A stretch of 64,000 nucleotides of DNA, taken from contig JADJWD010000005.1 of the NCBI GenBank assembly GCA_016716535.1, positions 682,001 through 746,000 on the forward strand, given 5' to 3'. Position 1 is the first letter of the stretch; each line of letters begins with the position of its first letter. The notes under the pieces are model-generated. The model was not told the origin of the DNA, made no database searches, and was given only the letters and a program-made list of their open reading frames with translations. The position numbers and the translations under genes are program-made. Of this stretch, positions 53,836 to 62,229 are shown piece by piece. Origin of the DNA: Betaproteobacteria bacterium (GTDB lineage: Bacteria > Pseudomonadota > Gammaproteobacteria > Burkholderiales > Burkholderiaceae_C).

Positions 53836-54312
53836 ATGACCGTCAGCGTCGACATCGACCTCGGCTACGAATTTGCCGTCAAGGCGCCGTTGAAGCAGGT
53901 CTTCGCGCTGCTGGCCGACGTGCCGAAATCCGCCAGCCACTTCCCGAAGGTGAAGAAGCTGCACGACCTGGGCGACAACGCCTACCGCTGGGAGATGCAG
54001 CGGGTCGGCACCGCGCAGGTCGGCATCCAGACGATCTACGCCTGCAAGTACAAGAGCGACGAGAAGAAGGGCAGCGTCACCTGGGCGCCGCACAAGGATT
54101 CGCAGGCCAACGCGCAGATCAGCGGCAGCTGGAAGATCACCGAAGGCAAGGGCCGCACCGACATCGTGCTGAAGACCGGCGGCACCGTCGACGTGGCGCT
54201 GCCGGCGCTGATGCGCGTGATCGTCGTGCCGGTGGTGACGAGCGAGTTCGAGGGCCTGGTCGAGAAGTACATCGAGAACCTGTGCAAGGCGCTCGGCGGC
54301 GAGGTGGAGTGA
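53836..54312 (+). CDS. SRPBCC family protein (START-like)
   Basis: A 158-residue cytoplasmic SRPBCC protein. It has the N-terminal strand-helix EFAVKAPLKQVFALLADVPK, the strand block YRWEMQRVGTAQVGIQTIY, and a long C-terminal helix (SEFEGLVEKYIENLCKALGG). Such folds bind lipids or hydrophobic small molecules. A GGGAGCG ribosome site precedes the ATG, and a TAACAT -10-like box lies about 30 bp upstream. It is 77 bp before iorA, so co-transcription is possible. Confidence 0.82.
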   Translation: MTVSVDIDLGYEFAVKAPLKQVFALLADVPKSASHFPKVKKLHDLGDNAYRWEMQRVGTAQVGIQTIYACKYKSDEKKGSVTWAPHKDSQANAQISGSWKITEGKGRTDIVLKTGGTVDVALPALMRVIVVPVVTSEFEGLVEKYIENLCKALGGEVE

Positions 54313-54389
54313 CGGTGGCAGTGAGGGTGGACCAGAGGCGGAGTCGCGCCCGAGTAGGGCTTTTCGCGGCGTCGTAAATTCCGGGCCCC

Positions 54390-56576
54390 TTGGAAGTCCA
54401 GTTCACCGACCAGATCGAGCAGCTCGCGCTGGGCGCCGGCGCCACCTTCCACGGCGAGGGCATCCTCGCGATCACGAAGGGGCTGCTCGAGGCCGGCGTC
54501 GCGTACGTCGGCGGCTACCAGGGCGCGCCGGTGTCGCACCTGCTCGACGTGCTGGTGCAGGCGAAGCCGCTGATGGACGAACTCGGCGTGCACGTCGAGG
54601 CGTGCAGCAACGAGGCCAGCGCCGCCGCGATGCTCGGCGCGAGCCTGCACTACCCGCTGCGCGGCTGCGTCACGTGGAAGAGCATCGTCGGCACCAACGT
54701 CGCGGCCGATGCGCTTTCGAACCTCTCGTCGCCCGGTGTCGTTGGCGGCGCGCTCGTCGTCGTCGGCGAGGACTATGGCGAGGGTGCCAGCGTCATCCAA
54801 GAGCGCACGCACGCCTACGCGGCGAAGAGCACGATGGCGCTCGTCGACCCGCGGCCCGACCTCGGCAACATGGTGCGGCTGGTGCGCGAGGCGTTTGCGC
54901 TGTCCGAGGCGAGCAACCTGCCGGCGATCATGGAGCTGCGCATCCGCGCCTGCCACGTGCGCGGCAGCTTCACGGCCGCCGACAACGTGGCGCCGAAGGT
55001 CTCGACGCGCCACCTGATCGACGAGCCCGCGGGCTTCGACTACATGCGGCTGGCGCACCCGCCGGTGACCTTCAGGCACGAGAAGCTGAAGATCGAAGAG
55101 CGGATTCCGGCGGCGCAGCGGTTCATCGTCGAGCATGGGCTCAACGAAGTGTTCGGCGACGGGAAGGAATCGGCCGAAGGTCCCGCTGCCGGCCTCGCCT
55201 TCATCGTCCAGGGCGGCGTCTATCCGGCGCTCGTGCGGTCGTTGCAGCAGCTCGGGCTCGCCGATGAGGCCAGCGGCGAGCCGTTGCTGCCGGTGCTGTG
55301 CCTGAACGTCACGCACCCGCTCGCTACAGCGCAGATCGGCGCGTTCTGCGAAGGCCGGCGCGCCGTGCTCGTGGTCGAGGAGGGCAGCCCCGAGTACATC
55401 GAGAAGGATGTCGTGCTGGCGCTCGCGCGCGCCGGCATCACGACCCCGGTGCACGGCAAGGACGTGCTGCCGGCGGCCGGCGAGTACACGGTGGAAGTGC
55501 TCGTGCGCGGCCTCGCCGGCTGGCTCGGCAAGCTCGTGCCGCAGCTCGGCGGGCTCGCTGCCGCGCGCGCCTGGCTCGCCGCCATCGACGCGGCGCGCGG
55601 CGAGATGGCCAGCGCCCTCGGCCCGCTGCCGCCGCGGCCGCCGGGGTTCTGCATCGGTTGCCCCGAGCGGCCGGTGTTCAGCGCGCTGAAGCTCGCGCAG
55701 CGCGAGGTCGGCCCGGTGCACGTGGCCGCCGACATCGGCTGCCATGCGTTCGCGACCTTCGAGCCGTTCAACAGCGGCCACAGCATCCTCGGCTACGGCA
55801 TGAGCCTGGCCAGCCGCGCCGGCGTCAGCCCGATGCTGCAGCGCCGCGCGCTCGCGGTGATGGGCGACGGCGGCTTCTGGCACAACGGCCTGCTCACCGG
55901 CGTGCAGGCGGCGCTGTTCAACGGCGACGACGCGGTGCTGCTGATCATGAAGAACGGCTACACCAGCGCCACCGGCACGCAGGACATCCTGAACACGCCC
56001 GACGACGAGGTGAAGGCGGCCGCGGCGGCCAGCGGCGCGCTGCACCAGAGCCTCGCGCACAAGAACCGCACGATCGAGAGCACGCTGGCCGGCATGGGCG
56101 TGCAGTGGCTGCGCGTCGTGCACACCTACGAAGTCGACCGCATGCGCCGCACGCTCGAGGAGGCGCTGACGACACCGTTCGCGGGCCTCAAGGTCATCGT
56201 CGCCGAGGGCGAGTGCCAGCTCGAGCGGCAGCGGCGCATCAAGCCGTGGCTCGCGGGGCGGCTCGCGCGCGGTGAGCGCGTCGTGCGCGTGAAGTACGGC
56301 GTCGACGAAGACGTGTGCACCGGCGACCACGCGTGCATCCGCCTGTCGGGCTGCCCGACGCTGACGCTGAAGGACAACCCCGACCCGCTGCGCACCGACC
56401 CGGTGGCCACCGTCGTCGACGGCTGCGTCGGCTGCGGCCTGTGCGGCGAGAACGCGCACGCCGCGACGCTGTGCCCGAGCTTCTACCGCGCCGAGATCAT
56501 CCGCAACCCGCGCTGGCACGAGCGCGCCGCCGCCTGGCTGCGCGAGCGCGTCACCGGCGTGTTGCGCCCGGCGTGA
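54390..56576 (+). CDS. iorA: indolepyruvate ferredoxin oxidoreductase alpha subunit
   Basis: A 728-residue thiamine-diphosphate enzyme subunit that oxidatively decarboxylates aryl-pyruvates to acyl-CoA. The N-terminal transketolase-like pyrimidine domain is followed by the cofactor domain with GDGGFWHNGLLTG and LLIMKNGYTSATG. A C-terminal ferredoxin region has CIRLSGCPTL and CVGCGLCGENAHAATLCPS, one complete cysteine set and one reduced one. The start is TTG at 54390: an in-frame stop lies 13 bases upstream and no other start fits. No clear ribosome site is present. A Bug receptor gene separates it from iorB. Confidence 0.9.
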   Translation: MEVQFTDQIEQLALGAGATFHGEGILAITKGLLEAGVAYVGGYQGAPVSHLLDVLVQAKPLMDELGVHVEACSNEASAAAMLGASLHYPLRGCVTWKSIVGTNVAADALSNLSSPGVVGGALVVVGEDYGEGASVIQERTHAYAAKSTMALVDPRPDLGNMVRLVREAFALSEASNLPAIMELRIRACHVRGSFTAADNVAPKVSTRHLIDEPAGFDYMRLAHPPVTFRHEKLKIEERIPAAQRFIVEHGLNEVFGDGKESAEGPAAGLAFIVQGGVYPALVRSLQQLGLADEASGEPLLPVLCLNVTHPLATAQIGAFCEGRRAVLVVEEGSPEYIEKDVVLALARAGITTPVHGKDVLPAAGEYTVEVLVRGLAGWLGKLVPQLGGLAAARAWLAAIDAARGEMASALGPLPPRPPGFCIGCPERPVFSALKLAQREVGPVHVAADIGCHAFATFEPFNSGHSILGYGMSLASRAGVSPMLQRRALAVMGDGGFWHNGLLTGVQAALFNGDDAVLLIMKNGYTSATGTQDILNTPDDEVKAAAAASGALHQSLAHKNRTIESTLAGMGVQWLRVVHTYEVDRMRRTLEEALTTPFAGLKVIVAEGECQLERQRRIKPWLAGRLARGERVVRVKYGVDEDVCTGDHACIRLSGCPTLTLKDNPDPLRTDPVATVVDGCVGCGLCGENAHAATLCPSFYRAEIIRNPRWHERAAAWLRERVTGVLRPA

Positions 56577-56621
56577 TCACGCGCAGTTCATCGAGACACC
56601 CACGACCGAAGGAGACAGCCG

Positions 56622-57605
56622 ATGACCATCCGAACCTCGAACGCTGCGGCCACTGCTGCGCTGGCTGCGTTGGCGCTGTACCTGCCCGCCGGCACCGCGC
56701 TCGCGCAGGCGTACCCGAGCAAGCCGATCACGCTCGTCGTCAACTTCCCGCCGGGCGGCGTGGCCGATGTCGTCGGCCGCGCGCTGGCGCAGCAACTCGG
56801 TGACCAGCTGAAGCAGCAGGTCGTCGTCACCAACCGCCCGGGCGCCAACGGCAACCTCGGCGCCGACGCGGTGGCCAAGGCGGCGGCCGACGGCTACACG
56901 CTCCTGATGAGCAGCGGCGGCGCGATGACGGTGAACCCGTTCCTCTACTCGAGCATGCCGTTCGACCCGGTGAAGGACCTCGTGCCGGTGGCCAGCGCCG
57001 CGCGCGTGCTCGTCTACCTGATGGCGCACCCGTCGGTGCCGGCGAACAACCCGAAGGAGTTCTTCGCGCATCTGAAGTCGAACCCCGGGCGGCTGAGCTA
57101 CGGCTCGGCCGGCAGCGGCTCGAGCCCGCACCTGGCCGCCGAGATGATGAAGCGCCAGCTCGGCCTCTTTGCCGTGCACGTGCCGTACCGCGGCGCCGCG
57201 CCGGCGCTGGTGGACCTGCTGGCGGGCAACCTGCAGTTCATGTTCGACCCCGGCCCGGGCCTGCGGCACGCGAAGGAAGGCAAGTTGAAGCTGCTGGCCG
57301 TGGGCAGCAGCAAGCGCGCGACTGCGTACCCGGACGTGCCGACGCTGGCCGAGGCGGGTGTCACCGGCTTCGACGCCGACACGGTGTTCGGCATCTACGC
57401 GCCGGGCGCGGTGCCCGCGGCGCTGGTGACGCAGTTGCACGACGAGATCAACAAGGCGCTCACGACGCCGAAGGTGCAGGAGGTGATCCGCACGCTCGGC
57501 GCCGAGCCGATGGTCGGCACGCGCGCCGAGTTCATCGCGCGCCAGGACGCCGACCGCGCGCGCTTCGGCACCTTCATTCGCGAGAGCAAGATCAAGGCGG
57601 ATTGA
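56622..57605 (+). CDS. Bug-family (TctC) tripartite tricarboxylate transporter receptor
   Basis: A 327-residue periplasmic receptor with a signal peptide (1-27, cleavage after ALAQA). Family motifs are PITLVVNFPPGGVADVVGRA, VVTNRPGANGNLGADAVAKA and HVPYRGAAPALVDLLAG. It lies 45 bp after iorA and 46 bp before iorB on the same strand, an unusual position inside an enzyme operon. It probably captures the aryl or keto acid used by IorAB. No membrane subunits are nearby. Confidence 0.9.
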   Translation: MTIRTSNAAATAALAALALYLPAGTALAQAYPSKPITLVVNFPPGGVADVVGRALAQQLGDQLKQQVVVTNRPGANGNLGADAVAKAAADGYTLLMSSGGAMTVNPFLYSSMPFDPVKDLVPVASAARVLVYLMAHPSVPANNPKEFFAHLKSNPGRLSYGSAGSGSSPHLAAEMMKRQLGLFAVHVPYRGAAPALVDLLAGNLQFMFDPGPGLRHAKEGKLKLLAVGSSKRATAYPDVPTLAEAGVTGFDADTVFGIYAPGAVPAALVTQLHDEINKALTTPKVQEVIRTLGAEPMVGTRAEFIARQDADRARFGTFIRESKIKAD

Positions 57606-57651
57606 TGGCGGTGCAGGTGCACATGCCAAGCCACGCGGGAAGAGGACGGCG

Positions 57652-59232
57652 ATGACACGCCCGATCACCGTCCTCGTCTGCGCGCTGGGCGGCGAGGGCG
57701 GTGGCGTGCTCGCCGAGTGGCTGTACACGGCCGCGCTGCGCGCCGGCCACGCGGCGCAGGCGACCAGCATCCCGGGCGTCGCGCAGCGTACCGGGGCGAC
57801 GACGTACTACGTCGAGGTGGCGGCGCAGCCGTTGGCCAGCGCGGGCGGTGGTGCCGCCACGCGTCCGGTATTCAGCCTGAGCCCGGTGCCCGGCTGCATC
57901 GACCTGCTCGTCTCGTCGGAGCTGCTGGAGACGGCGCGCCAGGCAGCGGCCGGCTTCGTCAGCCGCGAGCGCACGTTCGTCGTCAGCAGCACGGCGCGCG
58001 CGCTGACGGTGCACGAGAAGATCGCGCTCGGCGACAGGCGCGCCGACAGCGCGGCGCTTGTCGCGGCGCTGGCGCGGCGCTCGCGTGTCCTCGAACTGCA
58101 CGACCTCGAGGCGCTGGCGCGGCAGGCGGGCACGGCCATCAGCGCCGTGCTGCTGGGCGCCGTGGCCGCCAGTGGCGTGCTGCCGCTGCCGCGCAGCGCG
58201 TACGAAGAGGCGATCCGCGCCAGCGGCAAGGGCGTGCAGGCGAGCCTGGCGGGGTTTGCGCTTGCGTTCGACATGCTCGCGGGGGGGCGTGCGGTGCCGC
58301 AGAAGCCCGCCGCCGGCCGCACGTCGTTGACGCCGGCCGCCTTGCGCGCCTTGGCGCGCGCACGTGTCGCCGCCTACCAGGACGAGGCCTATGCGCGGCT
58401 CTTCGACGCGCGGCTGGCGCGGCTGACTTCAGCCGAGGCGGCTGGCGCCACGACCGCCGCCACGCCTGCCACCCCCATCACCGACGAAGCCACCCGCTGG
58501 CTGGCGCTGTGGATGTGCTTCGACGACATCGTCCACGTCGCGGCGCTGAAGCTGGCAACGAGCCGCATGCAGCGCGTGCGGCGCGAGGTCGGCGCAAACC
58601 CGGGCGATATCGTGAAGACGTTCGACCACTTCAAGCCCGGCGTGCCCGAACTCGCCGCGCTGCTGCCGGCGGGGCTCGCGGCGCGCTTCGTCGCCTGGGA
58701 CCGCGCACGCGTCGCGCGCGGCAAGTCCGCGTGGTCGCTGCCGCTGAAACTGGGCACCCACGGCGTGCGCGGCGCGCTGGCGCTTCGCGTTGTCGCGGCG
58801 CTGCGCGGCCTGCGCCGGCGCGGTCAGCGTTTCGCCGCCGAGCAGGCGGCCATCGAGCGCTGGCTGGCGGCGGTCGAACGCGGCACGCGCGAGCACGCCG
58901 CGCTCGGTCTCGAACTCGCGCGCTGCGGCGCGCTCGTCAAGGGTTACGGCAACACCAACGATCGCGGCAAGGAGAACCTGCTGCACATCATCGATCATCT
59001 TGCGTTTGCCGCCGGCCGCGACGCCGCGGCGCGCGCCGAGGCCGTGCGCGCGGCACGCCTGGCCGCCACCGCCGACGACGCCGGCCGCGCCCTCGACGCG
59101 ACGCTGGCCGCGCAAGGCGCGCCGCCGCGCGCGCCGCGCGAGCACGTCGTGCGCTGGTTCAAGCGCCGGCCGGCCGAGGCGTCCTCCGCGACCCCCGCTG
59201 CCAGCGCCAACAGCGCGGTGCACCCCCGTTGA
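57652..59232 (+). CDS. iorB: indolepyruvate oxidoreductase beta-type subunit with long C-terminal extension
   Basis: A 526-residue partner of IorA. The first 200 residues are the gamma/beta domain of 2-oxoacid oxidoreductases (VCALGGEGGGVLAEWLYTAA, SIPGVAQRTGATTYYVEV). The remaining 320 residues are a helical extension (YARLFDARLARL, KTFDHFKPGVPELAALL, GYGNTNDRGKENLLHIIDHL) that matches the long betaproteobacterial IorB form and is absent from the ~200-residue archaeal subunit. The ATG at 57652 follows GGAAGAGGACGG. Confidence 0.87.
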   Translation: MTRPITVLVCALGGEGGGVLAEWLYTAALRAGHAAQATSIPGVAQRTGATTYYVEVAAQPLASAGGGAATRPVFSLSPVPGCIDLLVSSELLETARQAAAGFVSRERTFVVSSTARALTVHEKIALGDRRADSAALVAALARRSRVLELHDLEALARQAGTAISAVLLGAVAASGVLPLPRSAYEEAIRASGKGVQASLAGFALAFDMLAGGRAVPQKPAAGRTSLTPAALRALARARVAAYQDEAYARLFDARLARLTSAEAAGATTAATPATPITDEATRWLALWMCFDDIVHVAALKLATSRMQRVRREVGANPGDIVKTFDHFKPGVPELAALLPAGLAARFVAWDRARVARGKSAWSLPLKLGTHGVRGALALRVVAALRGLRRRGQRFAAEQAAIERWLAAVERGTREHAALGLELARCGALVKGYGNTNDRGKENLLHIIDHLAFAAGRDAAARAEAVRAARLAATADDAGRALDATLAAQGAPPRAPREHVVRWFKRRPAEASSATPAASANSAVHPR

Positions 59233-59311
59233 CCTGCCGCAAGCGGCCGCGAACCGCCATGCCCCAGACTTACGGCTGGTGCGGCGGCTGCCGCGCATGG
59301 AGGTTCTGGAT

Positions 59312-59575
59312 TTGGCCAAGCGATTCCCGCTGAACCCTGCGCACCCCGAGCGCAACTGCTGGGGATGTGATCGCTACTGCCCGGCGGGCTCGATGATGTG
59401 CGGCAACGGCTCGGACCGCACGCAGCACCCGATCGAAACCTTCGGCCCCGGCTGGGAAGCGTGGGGCCTCGAGTTCGAGGCGGCGTTCGACAAGGCCGAG
59501 GCCAAGGCCGCCAAGGCCGCTGACCCGGCCGACGCCGGCACGCCGGTGCCGGAAGAAGAAGCGCTGCCCGACTGA
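59312..59575 (+). CDS. DUF3079 family small Cys-rich protein
   Basis: An 87-residue protein. The DUF3079 core is MAKRFPLNPAHPERNCWGCD, followed by RYCPAGSMMCGNGSDRTQHP with four cysteines likely to bind metal. The TTG at 59312 is preferred: GGAGG (59299-59303) lies eight bases upstream and the protein then starts exactly where the family does. An ATG at 59297 would place that ribosome site inside the gene. The C-terminal third is Ala/Lys/Glu-rich. Function is unknown. Confidence 0.82.
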   Translation: MAKRFPLNPAHPERNCWGCDRYCPAGSMMCGNGSDRTQHPIETFGPGWEAWGLEFEAAFDKAEAKAAKAADPADAGTPVPEEEALPD

Positions 59576-59602
59576 CCGCGCTTCGGCCCGCTCAGCGCGC
59601 GC

Positions 59603-59902
59603 TCAATGCCCGTGCGCGTCGGTGTCCAGGCTCTTCGTCGTGAAGAGGTAGTCCTTCAACTCGTGCGAGAACCGCTCGTCCTTGCGGCGGATCCACTCGA
59701 GCACCATCGCCGCGTGCTCCTTTTCCTCGTCGCGGTTGTGCTCGAGGATCTTCTTCAGCGTCGGATCCTTGCACGCATGCGCGCGCTGGTTGTACCAGTC
59801 GACCGCTTCCAGCTCCTCCATCAGCGACACGATCGCGCGGTGCATGTCGCGGACTTCGTCCGACAGCTCTTCGATGGGTTCGTGGTAGCCGACGCTCGAC
59901 AT
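59603..59902 (-). CDS. encapsulin-type ferritin-like protein (EncFtn family)
   Basis: A 99-residue two-helix ferritin-like protein that forms ring-shaped multimers with an iron-oxidising centre at subunit interfaces. It matches encapsulated ferritin of Rhodospirillum rubrum closely: Glu29, Glu30, Glu32, Trp36, Glu60 and His63 align with the known metal and entry-site residues (SLMEELEAVDWYNQRA, NRDEEKEHAAMVLEW). The C-terminus ends TKSLDTDAHGH and lacks the cargo-loading tail, and no encapsulin gene is in the window. The ATG at 59902 follows AGGAG. It probably oxidises iron without a shell. Confidence 0.85.
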   Translation of the reverse strand: MSSVGYHEPIEELSDEVRDMHRAIVSLMEELEAVDWYNQRAHACKDPTLKKILEHNRDEEKEHAAMVLEWIRRKDERFSHELKDYLFTTKSLDTDAHGH

Positions 59903-60011
59903 CTCGGTGACTCCTGGCTCTGAAGGGATCGGGGGCGGGCCCGGCAAGGGGCCGTCGCGCAGGGGCCATGCTAACGGGACGACTGGCGTGGCCCGCCCGT
60001 CACGCTCAGGG

Positions 60012-60503
60012 TCAGCCTTCGTCGGCCCGATCCGCCCGCGGCCGCAGCCACTTCTCGAGGCGGATCCCGTCTTCGCGCTGGCGATACAGGCCCCGCTCGA
60101 TGCGGCGCTCGTGGTAGCCGTGCTCGAGGTACAGGCAGCGCGCCGCAGCGTTGGCGCGGCGGCATTCCAGCGTGATGCGCTCGGCGCCGGCAACGCGCGC
60201 GGCCGCTTCGAGCCAGCGCAGCACCGCGCTCGCGAGGCCCTGCCGGCGCTGCTCGGGCCGCACGGCCAGCAGTTCGAGGTGCGCGTGCTGCTCGCCGTAG
60301 CGCATGATGCCGAACGCCTGCACGCGCTGGCCCTCGTCGAGGACGACGGCGACGTTGGTGTCGGCACTGCGCATCGACTCGAGCACACGGTCCGGCGTCC
60401 AGCTCCAGCCGAGGCCGTGCTCGACGTGGTCGCGCGCGAGCAGCGCGATCTGCATCGCCTGGTCGTGCGAGGCGAGCTGGACGGTGGCGCGGGCGAGCGT
60501 CAT
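60012..60503 (-). CDS. GNAT family N-acetyltransferase (RimI-like)
   Basis: A 163-residue GNAT enzyme. The acetyl-CoA loop is RPEQRRQGLASAVL (about 82-95), followed by ITLECRRANAAARCLYLEHGYHERR, shown in two parts by the RimI-type pattern ECRRANAAA and LYLEHGY. The N-terminal part has EHGLGWSWTPDRVLESM. Substrates in this group include protein N-termini and small amines; none is indicated here. It lies about 110 bp upstream of the ferritin gene on the same strand. Confidence 0.85.
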   Translation of the reverse strand: MTLARATVQLASHDQAMQIALLARDHVEHGLGWSWTPDRVLESMRSADTNVAVVLDEGQRVQAFGIMRYGEQHAHLELLAVRPEQRRQGLASAVLRWLEAAARVAGAERITLECRRANAAARCLYLEHGYHERRIERGLYRQREDGIRLEKWLRPRADRADEG

Positions 60504-60557
60504 GGGCTTGCCGTGAAGGCGGCAAGGGGCGTGCCGAAATCCCGCCCGCCCAGCCGC

Positions 60558-60977
60558 TCAGGTCGTTTGCGTGCCTCGCGCTGGCTCGCGGGGGTCACTC
60601 GGGCCACCCGGCCTGTTCGAGCCGCCGGTCCGCTCCGACCCTGGCGGCGGGGGCGGCGGCAGCGCGCGCTCGATCTGCCGCGCCACTTCCTGCGCGGCGC
60701 GCGCGGTGGCCTGCGCACCGCGTTCGACGCCGCGTGCGGCCGCGGCGGCGCCGCGACGCACGCCTTCCTTCGCGGCGGCCACCCCGCGCTCGATGCCCGC
60801 GGCGGCGGCGCGCGCGGCGCGTTCGAGTTCCTGCTCGAGCGGCGAGCTGCTGCCTGCGGCGCGGCTGCGCGGCGCGTCGTCGGCGGCATGCACCGCCGGT
60901 GCGGCGAGCGCGGCAACGAGGCCGGTCACGACGGCGGTCCGGCGTAGCGTTCGACCATGCATATGCGACCTTTGCAT
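60558..60977 (-). CDS. exported Ala/Arg-rich helical protein of unknown function
   Basis: About 139 residues. The ATG at 60977 has GGAGG five bases upstream; ATGs at 60989 and 60962 are alternatives. A signal peptide ends AAPAVHAAD. The mature part is one amphipathic helix of repeated units (RAARAAAAGIERGVAAAKEG, RRGAAAAARGVERGAQATA) with about an 11-residue rhythm, then a Pro-rich tail (LPPPPPPGSERTGG). It may be a periplasmic coiled coil. I cannot name a family. Confidence 0.6.
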   Translation of the reverse strand: MQRSHMHGRTLRRTAVVTGLVAALAAPAVHAADDAPRSRAAGSSSPLEQELERAARAAAAGIERGVAAAKEGVRRGAAAAARGVERGAQATARAAQEVARQIERALPPPPPPGSERTGGSNRPGGPSDPREPARGTQTT

Positions 60978-61058
60978 GCGCGCCTCCATCGTGGCATCTC
61001 AGTGCCAGTCCATTGTGCCGCCGTCGGAATCGGCCGTGCGCGACGGCGAGCTCGAGGC

Positions 61059-61715
61059 CTAGCGCCCGGGCCGCGGCAACCGCGGTGCCGGCGCGTCGAC
61101 CACGTCGGCCGGCACCTCGTCCGCCGGCGCCGGCAGCACCTCGGCCGCGAACAGCTCGATCGCGGTGCCCGCGACGCGCGTCGTCTCATGCCACGCGTAG
61201 GCGCCGACGCCCACGGCGCCCGCCACCGGCAGCCAACGTGCCGCACCCTGGCCGAGCAGCCGCTGCGCCACGCGCACGGCGACCTTGCGCGCCACGAAGC
61301 GCAGCGCCTGCGCCGTGGCCGGGCGCACGAGAAAGCGGCCGCCGGCGCGCACGACGAGGTCGCGGAAGACCTGCGCGCTGCCGTGCCCGAAGAGGCAATA
61401 CAGCATCTGCGCCTGCGTCAGGTGCGTCTTCTTGCCGTACAGCGCCGCGATGTCGGCGACGAGCTGCGCCTGGATGCGCCACACCGAGCGCAGCTCCGGC
61501 AGCAGCGTCAGCCAGCCGAGCGGGCCGCTGGGCAGCGCCAGCGCGCCGGCCGCCACCGCCGCCTTCGCGGCAGCGCGCCGCGCCAGCCGGCGTGCGTCGG
61601 CCTCGGGCGCAGCGCTGCGGCGCGTGTGCGCGTTCGGGATCTCGCGCACCACGTCCAGCAGCGCCGGCGCGAGCCACTCGTCGGCCGGCGTCTTCGAGGT
61701 GGGCCGCGTGTTCAT
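61059..61715 (-). CDS. EcsC family protein
   Basis: A 218-residue protein of the EcsC family. Conserved parts are LPSGPLGWLTLLPELRSVWR, IQAQLVADIAALYGKKTHLT and MLYCLFGHGSAQVFRDLVVR. A hydrophobic segment (WLPVAGAVGVGAYAWHETTRV) near 165-185 suggests membrane association. The ATG at 61715 overlaps the stop of the upstream GNAT gene by four bases. EcsC was first seen beside an ABC exporter in Bacillus; its activity is not established. Confidence 0.8.
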   Translation of the reverse strand: MNTRPTSKTPADEWLAPALLDVVREIPNAHTRRSAAPEADARRLARRAAAKAAVAAGALALPSGPLGWLTLLPELRSVWRIQAQLVADIAALYGKKTHLTQAQMLYCLFGHGSAQVFRDLVVRAGGRFLVRPATAQALRFVARKVAVRVAQRLLGQGAARWLPVAGAVGVGAYAWHETTRVAGTAIELFAAEVLPAPADEVPADVVDAPAPRLPRPGR

Positions 61716-62206
61716 CGTTCGACGTTCAGGTCCGCCGGCGACGCCAGCACCAACGTCATGAACGTGCTGTTCGGGTCCAGCCGATAGTCGCCGAACGGCC
61801 CGCAGACCTCGAAGCCGAAGCTCTCGTACAACTGCTGCGCCGGCCTGAACGCCGCCATCGAGCCGGTCTCCAGGCTCAACCGCGTGTAGCCGCGCCGGCG
61901 CGCCTCGTCGACGATGTGCGCCAGCATCGCGCGCCCGGCGCCACGGCCGCGCAGCGCCGCTGGCGTGCGCATCGACTTCACCTCGCCGTGCCGCGCATCG
62001 AGCGCCTTCAGCGCGCCGCAGCCGAGCAGCGTCGCACCCTCCCAGACGGTCCAGAACGTGATCTCGGGGGAGCGCAGCCGCGCCAGGTCGAGCGCATGCA
62101 CGCTCTCCGGCGGCGACAACGCGTGCATGTCGTCGAGGTGCTCCTGCAGCAACGCGTGCACGGCCGCGCGCGAGAGGTCGTCGGGTTCGATGTGCATGGC
62201 GGACAT
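61712..62206 (-). CDS. GNAT family N-acetyltransferase
   Basis: A 164-residue GNAT enzyme of the YjhR/PhnO-like type. The acetyl-CoA loop is LRGRGAGRAMLAHIVDEA (about 89-106), and the C-terminal LYESFGFEVCGPFGDY block is typical of this small-molecule acetyltransferase branch. An ATG at 62197 is an alternative start; neither has a strong ribosome site. Its stop overlaps the EcsC start (ATGA). Confidence 0.85.
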   Translation of the reverse strand: MSAMHIEPDDLSRAAVHALLQEHLDDMHALSPPESVHALDLARLRSPEITFWTVWEGATLLGCGALKALDARHGEVKSMRTPAALRGRGAGRAMLAHIVDEARRRGYTRLSLETGSMAAFRPAQQLYESFGFEVCGPFGDYRLDPNSTFMTLVLASPADLNVER

Positions 62207-62229
62207 GGTGCAGGCGCATTCAATGAAGC

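Noticed and set aside
59603..59902. Rubrerythrin or bacterioferritin
   Set aside because: Only two helices and 99 residues; the residue pattern matches the encapsulated-ferritin family.
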